From Planococcus citri (taxonomy: Eukaryota; Arthropoda; Insecta; Hemiptera; Pseudococcidae): a stretch of DNA of 64,000 bases. The notes beneath the pieces were generated by a model that saw nothing but the letters and a program-made list of their open reading frames with translations, had not been told where the DNA came from and did not search any database. Of the stretch, positions 55,249-64,000 are shown piece by piece (the first letter of the stretch is position 1; every line of letters begins with the position of its first letter). Location of the stretch: NCBI RefSeq assembly GCF_950023065.1, contig NC_088680.1, forward strand, positions 18,712,559-18,776,558, given 5' to 3'. The position numbers and the translations under genes were made by a program.

Positions 55249-58200
55249 ATGGGAAACAAAGTTACCGTATTTAGCGAAGCTCAAATCGAAGATTATCAAG
55301 TACGTGTTTTGATCAGTTGATTCTTTTACCTATAAAAATAATTCAAATAGGTAGATCATTGATGATTTGAATTTTCAGGATTGTACGTTTTTCACTAGGA
55401 AAGAAATTTTAAGGTAAAATTTGTGTATTTTTTAAATCCTGTTTACGAACTTTTTTTTTTTACTTTTATGTACCTAATCATACGTTAGAAGGTTTAATAT
55501 AATTTGATTTGTTGTTAAATTATCACTACATTCAGAATTTTTTTATATTTTTACAAAATTAAAAATAGTCTATGATTGCTTGGTCCATTTTATTAGGGTA
55601 TTCAAGAAGTTCAGAGAAACATGTCCAGATCTAGTTCCACAATGTATGCCTGGAAATGAAGCTGCAACAGTTAAAGTGCCATTAGAATACATGGAGAAGT
55701 TACCAGAATTAAAAGTAAATTATCATAGACTCATTTTTTTTTCACAATTTAATATTGTGTAATACCTGCTTATTTTGATATAAATCGTGCTCATGTACTA
55801 ATATCTGAGATAAGTTGAACGAGATATAAAGTGTAGGTGGTTAGCTATACAAAAGTCATTTCTCTCCAATAAACGACTGGTCAAGTACGAAGGTAGGTAT
55901 AATAAACGAGTAATTAAAAAATAAAAACCACGTGCACCGAGTTCATTTCACAGTTGCTGGTCTCTCCGGTGTTCTTATTACTTATACTTAGTACTAATCA
56001 AAATTATGTTATTTGATTTTAATTACCTACACATTTAATACGTTCATACCACGAATACTTACAAACCCACCCACCATGATAGCGAATTAAACTTGATTCG
56101 AACGATTTGAAACTTTTTTTTGGCAGATATCTACATACAATTTTGTCTCAACTAGTTTTCTCATTAAGTATCATAGCTTTGATAAAAAATTCAATAGGTA
56201 TTGTTCGCTTGTTCAGGTGGCAATGTTTTTGTCATTTATCTGCAATCGAATTTCCAATTTTTTTTCTTCCTCTACGAGGTTGATATTCTGGTTTCTTATT
56301 AACGGCACTTGAAATTCTATTGGATTCGAATTTTTTTCATTTATATGCATTCTGCAAGCTTTGATTCGGGGAAATCTTTCGGTACTTACACGTGAAACTT
56401 TATGGTTTGTTTATCAGATTTTATCTCAAAAGTAAAATTATATTGGGCTATAGGAAGTACCTACCTGATTCAATATTTTACTTACTTTTCAGGTTGATTG
56501 TTGAATGTAGAACGTGAATGTATCGTTGATTGATAACTTGAAAAAAAAACACACATTTAGTCGATTCTAGGAAAGATAATTTTAAAATTGCAAGGAAAAA
56601 TGCAAACTTATCTTATTTCTTGAAAATAGGTACCTACTTATTTGCAAGTGATTCTCAATTTTGAGGATCGAAAAAGGTACCCACGACTACAACCTATCAA
56701 AATGTGTTAAAATTCTGACCAAAAAAAAAAAAAAAACAAGAATTCCTATCAAAATTTTTTTAGCGAGCATTTTTGAAAAATTTTAATTCCAAAATTTGGT
56801 ACCTTATTGGTATTTCAGAAAAAGTGTTATACAGGGTGTTCCGAGAATCGTCTGCCAAAATTCAACTGTAGATCGTCCTCGAGGAGACGAACAAAAAACG
56901 TTATTATGACTGGTTGCCTATCTTGTGAATTGAAGGAGCCACGTGCTTCGCAAAAATCGAAATTTACTAATTTTTGAAAAAAATCATCAAAAATAAGGAA
57001 ATGTTTGAATCATGCAAATGATGCTCATAACCCATGTACTCGAGTAGACGAACAAAAAATATTATTACGACTGATTGCCTATCTTCAAAATTGAAGGGGC
57101 AAACTTGATTCAAAATTTCCAAATTTGTAGTGCCCTAGGTTTTGAAAATTTCAAATTTTCAAATTGTGTTGGCCCCTTCAATTGTGAAGGTATACGCAAT
57201 TTCTCATAATAACTTTTTTTGTTTGTCCACTCAAATACTATGAGTTAGTGGAGTCACTGAAATGATGCAAACATTTTCTCATTTTTAGGGAATTTGACAA
57301 AATTGGTACATTTTTGGCCAAAAATTGTGCAACTTCTTCAATTTACAGATAGTAAGAAAATGTCTGCTTCGTTGAAATGACTTCAGTAATCCATAGTGCT
57401 CAAATGGACGAACAAAAAATGTTATTATAACAAATTGCCTACCTTCAAAATTAAAGGCGCCAACACATTTTGAAATTTGAATTTGAAGCATCCCAAATTT
57501 AGAAATTTTGAATCAAGGTTGCCCCTTCAATTTTGAAGATGGGCAATCTGTCATAATAATATTTTTTATTCGTCTACTCGAGTACTATATGGGATATGGG
57601 CATCAATTTTAAATGATTCAAACGTTTCCTTATTTTTGATGATTTTTTCGAAATTAGTAAATTTCGATTTTTGCGAAGCACGTAGCTCCTTCAATTCACA
57701 AGATAGGCAACCAGTCATAAAAACGTTTTTTGTTCGTCTCCTCGAGGACTATCTACAGTTGAATTTTGGCAGACGATTCTCGGAACACCCTGTATTATGA
57801 GGTTAACATTTGAGTCCTTGAAATACAAAACATGCTAAGTGCCATTTTTTCGATTTCGTTTTTTTTCGCGCAAAACATGCTATGTGCCATCGCAGTTCCA
57901 CCAACATATTCAAAAAATTTGGCAACACTGCGGAACCTACCTAAATACCTACCTAAAGATCACGTTTTCTCTAAGTCCAAGACCGGTTTTCGTGCAAAAC
58001 ATGCTAAGTGCCATCGCCGTTGTGTGCAAAACATGCTAAGTGCCATGTGCAAAACATGCTAAGTGCCATTGTTACCGTTGTGCTATCCAGGAACTGTTTT
58101 GAAAATATTTACGTCGTTTTATCAGTGTTTACGAGTATTATTTTCAATATATTCGATATTTTTACGAATACCCTTCGTTATAGTGCCTAAAATCGATGTT

Positions 58201-61200
58201 TAAAACAATAAAAAATGAATTTCTATGCTCTGTTCTTCTTTTTTTTTTACCAAAACAAACTTGAAAGAAAAAAAAAAAAAAAACCCTCAAAAATAGGTTA
58301 TTTTTGAATTGAAAAATTGGGGCTTCAAAATGTTTTTTTTGGAAAAATTTTTATACCAAAAGATGCAGAATTGAACAAAGTACCTTATTACACCATCACC
58401 GACACTCGTACACCATTTGCAGCTGCGAGGTAATCGTTGCAAAACTACTTTTTGCTCTCCTGTAAAATTCACTCCAGGGCACTTAGCATGTTTTGTATTT
58501 CAAGGACTCATTTTTATAAAAATTTAATCGATAAAAATGTTTCTCGAGTATTTTTGAAGGATTTTTTCAGCTCAAAATTGAGTCATAAATTCGTAATTTT
58601 CGAGATTTTTGAAAAAGTGTCGTGTGATTCATCAAAATCGAATAAAGTTTTGATTTACGAGATTTTTGAGAAAGGGTGATGTGATCCACCAAAAAGGGGT
58701 TGACATTTTTGTAGAAATTCGAGTATCTCGACAAAAGTGTTTTTTGAACATTTTTGAAGAATTTTGAGCCCAAAATTGCGTCGTGATTTTCTTAAAATTT
58801 TACAACAATCTCAAATAACATATTTTGATGAAAATGTTTTTCAGAATTTTTGAAGAATTTCGGACCGACCAAAATTTGGTCGCGGTTTTAGAGATTTTTG
58901 GTCCAATTTTTTTGACAGATGATGATATCACTACCTTCTTGAAAATTCTCAGAAATCATAACTCAATCTTGGGATCAAAATTTTTCGAAGCTACTTTTTG
59001 AAAGTTTTACTGACCATGTTCTCGACATTGGAAATTTTCAAAACATTACACTTTCTCTTTATAGGACCGCCTGATGCTCCCCATAACACTTTCCAAAAAA
59101 ATTGAAAATTTTACCACATATCTAGCCCTATTTTGGGCTCAAAATTCTTCAAAAATGCTCAAAAAATGTTTTAATAGAAATTTTTGTTTTTCTGTCGAAA
59201 TTTTAACCTATTTTGATAGGTCGCATAGCACGTTTTCAAAAATTCCAAAATCATGATTCAATTTTAGGATCAAAATTTTTCAAAAACTTTTAAAGAACAT
59301 GTTTGTCAAAAAATTTAAATTTTTTACAAATTTTCAAGTATTTTTGATAGGTTATAAACTCATTAATGGGTATCTTTTTTCAAAAATAAAAAAACTCAAA
59401 ATTCTTCAAAAATTCTCAAAAAAGGTTTTGTAGAAATTTTCAATTTTTTTCCATAATTTTTACCCCTTTTGGTAGGTTGGATGACACCATTTTGAAAATC
59501 CCACAAATCGTGCCCAAAATGCTTTAAAAATGTTCAGATATGGTGTTGATGTGAATTTTTGTTTTCCTGGTAAAATTTCTGCCAAATGTCCCAAAAATCA
59601 TAATCCAAATTTTGGGCTGAAAAATTTCTCAAAATCCTTGAAGGAATATTTTTGTCAAAATATTTGAATTTTTTCTAAATTTTCAATTCATTTTGATACG
59701 TTGCATGCCTCTTTTTCGAAAATTCCAAGAATCATATCCCAATTTTGGACTGAAAATTTTTCAAAAATCCTCAAAGAAACATTTTTGTCAAAATATTTGA
59801 ATTTTTTCCAAATTTTCAATCCATTTTGATACGTTTTATGCCTCTTTTCTGACAATTCCAAAAATCATATCCCAATTTTGGACTGAAAATTTTTCAGAAA
59901 TCCTCAAAGAAACGTTTTTGTCAAAATATTTGAATTTTTTCCAAATTTTCATTCCATTTTGACACTTTATAGTTTATACGACTTTTTTTTACAAAATTAC
60001 CAAAAATCTTGACCAATTTTGAGCTCAAAACGTTTCAAAATAGCCCCAAAAAAGTTATGATGAAATTTTTTGTCATTCTGCCAAAATTTTTATTTCCCTT
60101 TTTGATACGATCGCGGACCCTTTTTGAAAAATCCTAAAAATCACGATTCAATTTTCGGTTCGAAATTCTTCAAAAATCCTCAGAAAACGTTTTTGTGTAA
60201 ATATTTTAGGCATTCTAGATCCATGGTTATCTACAATAAAAAGTTAGCTGAATTTTTTGGACCGCAAAATTTCCAGCCAAATTCAATTTCTAGAGTACTT
60301 TTTGCCTGTTGCACTGCAGATTGCAAATTAGCCTCATGCTCCTTGCTCCATGAACCAAATCAAAATTGAAACTTTATCAACGAACTTGATTAAAAACAGT
60401 CAAAGATGTGGGCTAATTAATTCAACACGATAAGATGGTGAAATTTTTAGCCCAATAATTGTTCTTTTGGCACCAAAAAAAGGGGTTCAATATGAGAAAT
60501 AGGTACAGTGGTTCCTAAATTTCGTTATCACATTTTTAAAAATGCAAACAAGTCAAGAAAAAAGTTATTTTTAATTTTTTTTTCAAATTACACCACCAGG
60601 TATTTTATTGATAAACGATCAATTTTTACAATTTAAATTCAATTCACCTGAACAAAAAATTCCACATCAAGAACCTATTTGAAATTTCCCAACGTATTAA
60701 TACTTTATTTTTTTCTAATTTCAATACCTATCTCATATCTCATTTAATTTTATCCAACAGGAAAACCCATTTCGTAAAAGAATCTGCGAAGTATTTTCTC
60801 GCGATGGAAAAGGAAATCTAACATTCGAAGACTTCCTAGACCTATTATCAGTCTTCAGCGAACAAGCTCCGAGAGAAATCAAAGTATTCTACGCGTTTAA
60901 AATATACGGTCAGTCAATCCACCTAATACAAAATTACCTTTGAACACAATATGACATAATAATCAAACCAAAATACTATATATTTTTTCAGATTTCGACG
61001 GCGATCGTTACATAGGCTTATCGGATCTAGAACAAGCAGCTCACTTATTAACACGAAATGAACTGAGTTCCGAAGAAATCACTCAAATAGCCGAAAAAGT
61101 AATCGAAGAAGCTGACGTCGACGGTGATGGGAAACTTTCGTACATGGAATTCGAACACGTTATCTTGAGGGCTCCTGATTTCTTGGCTACATTTCATATT

Positions 61201-61209
61201 CGAATTTGA
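55249..61209 (+). CDS. Cib2: Calcium and integrin-binding protein, CIB2-type EF-hand protein
   Basis: Small EF-hand calcium sensor; CIB2 family members act with integrins and, in sensory cells, with mechanotransduction channels (phototransduction in flies). Five exons join in frame: 55249-55299, 55379-55413, 55597-55714, 60761-60908, 60992-61209, giving 189 residues. MGNKVTVF at the start offers Gly2 for N-myristoylation. The DCTFFTRKEIL and GNLTFEDFLDLLSVFSE segments match CIB2. Two canonical calcium loops remain, DFDGDRYIGLSD (118-129) and DVDGDGKLSYME (159-170); the first two EF-hands are degenerate, as in the family. The C-terminus APDFLATFHIRI is diagnostic. Intron 3 is 5,046 bp and full of repeats; the others are below 200 bp. 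A polyA signal AATAAA is at 61370-61375. Confidence 0.95.
56832..57792. mobile_element. Palindromic CAGGGTGTTCC element, 961 bp, TA flanks, in Cib2 intron 3
   Basis: Starts CAGGGTGTTCCGAGAATCGT and ends with its inverse, flanked by TA on both sides (56830-56831, 57793-57794), fitting Tc1/mariner insertion. The inversion continues inward through GTCTGCCAAAATTCAACTGT, CTCGAGGA, GGTTGCCTATCTT and GCCCCTTCAA pairs toward a central TTTTTGGCCAAAAA at 57311-57324, close to the midpoint. Essentially the whole element is one imperfect palindrome. No transposase. Confidence 0.85.
57812..58509. mobile_element. Miniature element with GAGTCCTTGAAATAC ends, 698 bp, ATTT flanks
   Basis: Left end GAGTCCTTGAAATACAAAAC and the right end's inverse complement match over about 32 bp, extending into ATGCTAAGTGCC. 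Direct 4-bp flanks ATTT are at 57808-57811 and 58510-58513. AAACATGCTAAGTGCC (one copy with a single change) occurs at 57837, 57872, 57997, 58028, 58052, and inverted at about 58479-58494. No ORF with support. It lies 19 bp right of the palindromic element, and both interrupt one diverged ~110-bp repeat unit. Confidence 0.8.
58510..60200. repeat. Degenerate ~110-bp tandem repeats in Cib2 intron 3
   Basis: Same family as 50520-51660. Repeated motifs are AAATTTTTCAAAAATCCTCAAAG, CATATCCCAATTTTGGACTG and ATTTTGATACGTT. Units near 59640-59960 are most alike (three copies, period about 120 bp). Unit orientation reverses near 59000: GCATTTTTGAAGAATTTTGAGC forms lie before it and inverse forms after. 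Confidence 0.55.
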
Positions 61210-61369
61210 CTGCAGTTTTTGCTCTGTTTGAAAAACAATTACGGTTCTACGACGAACGACGACGATAGCTGCGTAACCTGGAAGGAAAATTTCAACTTCA
61301 ACCTTCTTCGTTCGAATTACCTACGAGAGCAATATAAATGAATATTTTCTTACGGTTAAAAGTGGCTAA

Positions 61370-61375
61370 AATAAA
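61370..61375 (+). terminator. Cib2 polyadenylation signal
   Basis: AATAAA 161 bases after the Cib2 stop codon, the only perfect hexamer in the short interval before the opposing small ORF. Confidence 0.55.
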
Positions 61376-61512
61376 CGAAATTCTCCACCAATACGAGTTA
61401 CGAGTACGATTCATTTTCCAACAGTTCCAACACATTTTATAACTCTTTATCGTCGAACAAGTACTGCACTAATTACCGTCACTGGTCACGAAAAAGAAAA
61501 AATTCTCGAACA

Positions 61513-61671
61513 TCAAAAAATAGTAAAGAAAAACCATAAAATTAGTCCAATAACGAGGAACGCCAACATCGGCATATCTTGTAATTTTTCTAACACGAAC
61601 ATAATAGTCGCCGCCAATAAAGCATATTTAATTGCGAAAGTTATCAAAAACGTAAAAGTTAACACGCTCAT
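61513..61671 (-). CDS. Small membrane protein, 52 residues, family not recognised
   Basis: A 52-codon minus-strand ORF with a good start context (CAAAAATGAGC). It encodes a first hydrophobic segment MSVLTFTFLITFAIKYALLA (about residues 1-26), a short polar loop with LEKLQDMPM (about 27-35), and a second hydrophobic segment AFLVIGLILWFFFTIF to the end. This predicts a two-pass or hairpin membrane microprotein. Local base composition is more balanced than its flanks. It lies tail-to-tail with Cib2 (300 bp between stops) and upstream of it begins the long Snx1 3' flank. It could be chance, but composition, topology and start context favour a gene. Confidence 0.5.
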   Translation of the reverse strand: MSVLTFTFLITFAIKYALLAATIMFVLEKLQDMPMLAFLVIGLILWFFFTIF

Positions 61672-61679
61672 TTTTGATG

Positions 61680-62730
61680 TCAGAACCGTAAAATTGCGAC
61701 TTTAATGGCAAACTACACACATTCGGTAGTTACTTCTTTGTAATTCTATTTACTTTGTATTCTAGGTGTACGAATACGAATGCGAACCGTAGGCATTCGT
61801 TTGAACAGATTGTTTTTATAATATATGCTTACTCATACCAGCCGCGTTGCTTCGAGCTATAAATCTGAAAAAACAATTCGGATGTTTTGTAGAATTCATT
61901 TCTTTCATTATATTCGCTCCGAATAGATAATATTTTAACCCAATTTTCGAAGGTCTTTTCATCTAACCAAACTAAACGTAAGTATGTACAGCGAAATTCA
62001 CAATACTCAAATGTATATTATAGGAAATATCAAATATCACATACATTTTCGAGGAAATAAATTACATAAAAGTAAGCACAATAGTAGTGAAGTTAAAACC
62101 GTATGATGAATAAAAAAAAAAGAGAAAAAAAGGGAAATAAAAACGTTATTAGCAAAAATAATAAAAATCAACTTATCACATCTTTAAATAATAATAAAAC
62201 GAGATAACTAAAAAGAAAAATCGGTTTTTTGGACTGATTATGATTTTTTTTTGATATACAGAAATAGAAAATACCTGTAACGAATAGAAAAAAAAACATA
62301 GAATATAAAAAATATAAGTATAAATAACTTGGAAAATAGCCATTTAAAGAATACAGATGTAAAAAAAAAACAATAATACTACAACAAGAAGGAAATTTTG
62401 CGCAGTTTTTGGCAAGACGTAGTGCCTACTTTTTTTTTTTTTGATTTAATTAAACTTGATAATTTCGTAACAGTTCTTTCAACATTTAAAAAAGCGAAAC
62501 GATTTTTTGAAAATGTTACGAAGAAATTGATATTATACAAAAAAATAATAATAATAACAATGACGATAATTTTTCAAATGGTAAATAGACAAATTTCCAT
62601 TAAGCAACATTCGATAGTACATATAAACATATTATTTAACATATGGACTGACGATACAATAAGGACATGCAAAATTAGATTGCGATTAAGATAAAAAATA
62701 AACAAAACATCTTCAACATTTCAAATTTAA
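61680..62730 (-). other. Probable Snx1 3'UTR / intergenic
   Basis: Very AT-rich, with plus-strand A runs. No ORF has support (62398-62694 is Lys/Ile-rich simple sequence). The Snx1 transcript end probably lies here but no unique polyA signal could be picked. Confidence 0.35.
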
Positions 62731-63426
62731 TCAAACAATAGCTTTGGCTTCCGGTAAAAACGCTTCCCAATGTTTCATAACCTGGTGATAAAAAAATAAT
62801 AATGAGAATGAAAATTAGCCAAATATTATTTTATAACTTGGTGGAAAATGATTGATTGGATCTGATCAGATTCAAACAGATCTGGGTGGATTCAGGGAAT
62901 GTGCGGATCTGATCTGGTCTGATAAAGATCAGATCAAGTCTCAACTGATCCCATCCGATCGAAATTTTGACCTGACCCGGCCTGATCGAACCCACGAAAT
63001 ATCTCGATCGAATCAGATCCAATGATTTCCCCCTGGAAATGAAAATAATCTGATTTACTTGAACTTGGTGTTTGGCTAAAGCTTCCAAGTAGCTGGTAAC
63101 CACCGCTTTGAATTCCTTGACGCGATTCTTCTCAAACTGTTCGAATTCGGATTTAATAATTTTCGAGATTTTTTGAAATTCTTCCTCGCAACGTTCCACT
63201 TTAGCTTCCCACTGAAGAAAAAAAAATCATCTGAGTAAAGACTCGACAGCAAAATCAAGATTTAGGTGATTTTGGTACATACTTCGATGACTTCGTTCGA
63301 AGCTGGTTCCAATTTTTCTGTACGTCCGGTCAATTCGATTTTAGCCTTTTGCTCGCGCTTTTTCGTCAACATCATTTGAGAATGTTGCCAATGTTGGTAA
63401 ACTTTTACACGTTCGTGGAATGCCTC
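62731..63426 (-). CDS. Snx1: Sorting nexin 1/2, C-terminal three exons (gene continues right)
   Basis: Retromer-associated SNX-BAR protein that binds phosphoinositides and curves endosomal membranes. Only the end of the BAR domain is present: exons 63426-63283 (48 codons), 63211-63059 (51 codons) and 62781-62731 (16 codons plus stop), all phase 0 with good GT..AG sites. Diagnostic segments are LTKKREQKAKIELTGRTEKL, VKEFKAVVTSYLEALAKHQ and the terminal HWEAFLPEAKAIV, which closely match the SNX1/SNX2 C-terminus. The PX domain and first BAR helices lie beyond the right edge or in the upstream part of the gene. The intron between the last two exons holds a GATC-rich repeat. Confidence 0.93.
62850..63020. 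repeat. GATC-rich degenerate repeat in Snx1 intron
   Basis: At least twelve GATC tetramers in about 170 bp, in variants GATCTGATC, CAGATC, CCGATCG and CTGATCGAA. There is no strict period. The track is bounded by ordinary intron sequence. Confidence 0.65.
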
Positions 63427-63649
63427 CTAGAAAAAAAATTAAATATTTGTATCAGTCTCACGATAAATTCATCCTCAGATAATTCATTCTTGATAAATTT
63501 GTTACCAGAATCCAATACACTTCTACTACCAAAGAGAACCTTTACAAAAATCGTCAATTCTTGCAACAAATTACTTAAAATTTCATCTATGGACCTCCTG
63601 AAGTCGACCCTATCGATCAAAAATCGACCATGATTAAAATGAGATATGA

Positions 63650-64000
63650 ATTTTGGCCTCAAAAATGAACTTCAGGATGAAAAATCGATCACTAACGGAA
63701 ATAGATCGATCGAATTTCAAAAATCGATTAATTTGCTTCGAAATGAAAAACCCAATTTCCGCTCAAAAAAGTGAAAAAAATATATTCCTAAAAAAATCGA
63801 TCGTGATCGAAAATCGATTAATAGAACCCAGAAAATCGGTTAATCAAACCTCGAAGATCGACCATCGAATCTCAAGAATCGATTAATTAGCTTCGAAATG
63901 AAAAATCCAATTTCAGCCTAAAAAAAATACTTCCGGATAAAAAAATCGATTAATATAGAACCCAGAAAATCGATTAATCAAAATCGATCACCGAACTTCA
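63650..64000. repeat. AATCGATTAAT tandem repeat, ~160-bp period, in Snx1 intron
   Basis: AATCGATTAAT recurs with GCTTCGAAATGAAAAA and CCCAATTTC. Matching blocks lie at 63721 and 63883, and at 63813 and 63946 (AGAACCCAGAAAATCG). The array runs off the right edge. Confidence 0.65.

Overview
This window is animal, almost certainly insect, nuclear DNA. It is AT-rich and repeat-dense. Genes are split by GT..AG introns and flanked by long non-coding stretches. The recognisable proteins are conserved metazoan ones: Lingerer/UBAP2L, LARP6, CIB2-type calcium- and integrin-binding protein, and SNX1/2. Short TACCTACC/GTAGGTA runs occur throughout. The species cannot be named from the sequence; a sap-feeding hemipteran or another holometabolous insect would fit. 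No bacterial operon, CRISPR array or phage gene is present.

Layout: (1) 1-7.4 kb holds the 5' part of lingerer on the minus strand, ten coding exons giving the first 705 codons, running off the left edge. (2) 7.4-31 kb has no protein gene I can support. It contains an AGAGCTC-ended inverted-repeat element, a 2.6 kb minisatellite built from 8-bp GTGCANNN monomers, and several inverted-repeat elements, two of which carry another element inside them. (3) 31.4-33.2 kb is an intronless Larp6 coding region with a long AU-rich 3' flank. (4) 34.5-50.5 kb has two large foldback elements of one family (38.7-40.6 and 43.0-44.4 kb) and a complete Ty3/gypsy LTR retrotransposon (44.49-50.50 kb) with 4-bp target duplication, tRNA-Phe primer site, gag and pol. 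(5) 50.5-52.6 kb is degenerate tandem repeat. (6) 52.8-64 kb is a compact gene cluster: a three-exon gene for a 248-residue putative secreted protein (minus), fragments of an unrecognised spliced gene (minus), Cib2 (plus, with a 5 kb intron holding two adjacent miniature inverted-repeat elements), a 52-codon two-membrane-segment ORF (minus), and the 3' end of Snx1 (minus).

The genes do not form one pathway. Lingerer and Larp6 are both RNA-binding regulators, Cib2 is a calcium sensor, and Snx1 is a retromer-associated membrane-bending protein. The most distinctive content is the repeat fraction: at least seven inverted-repeat elements, several with visible target duplications, one a near-complete 961-bp palindrome inside the Cib2 intron, and one carrying six copies of a short internal motif. 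I found no convincing undescribed enzymatic or defence system. The best candidates for something new are the foldback family, the iterated-motif element, the 8-bp monomer satellite, and the small unrecognised genes at 52.9-55.2 and 61.5-61.7 kb. Exon boundaries were placed by hand from splice sites and reading-frame continuity.
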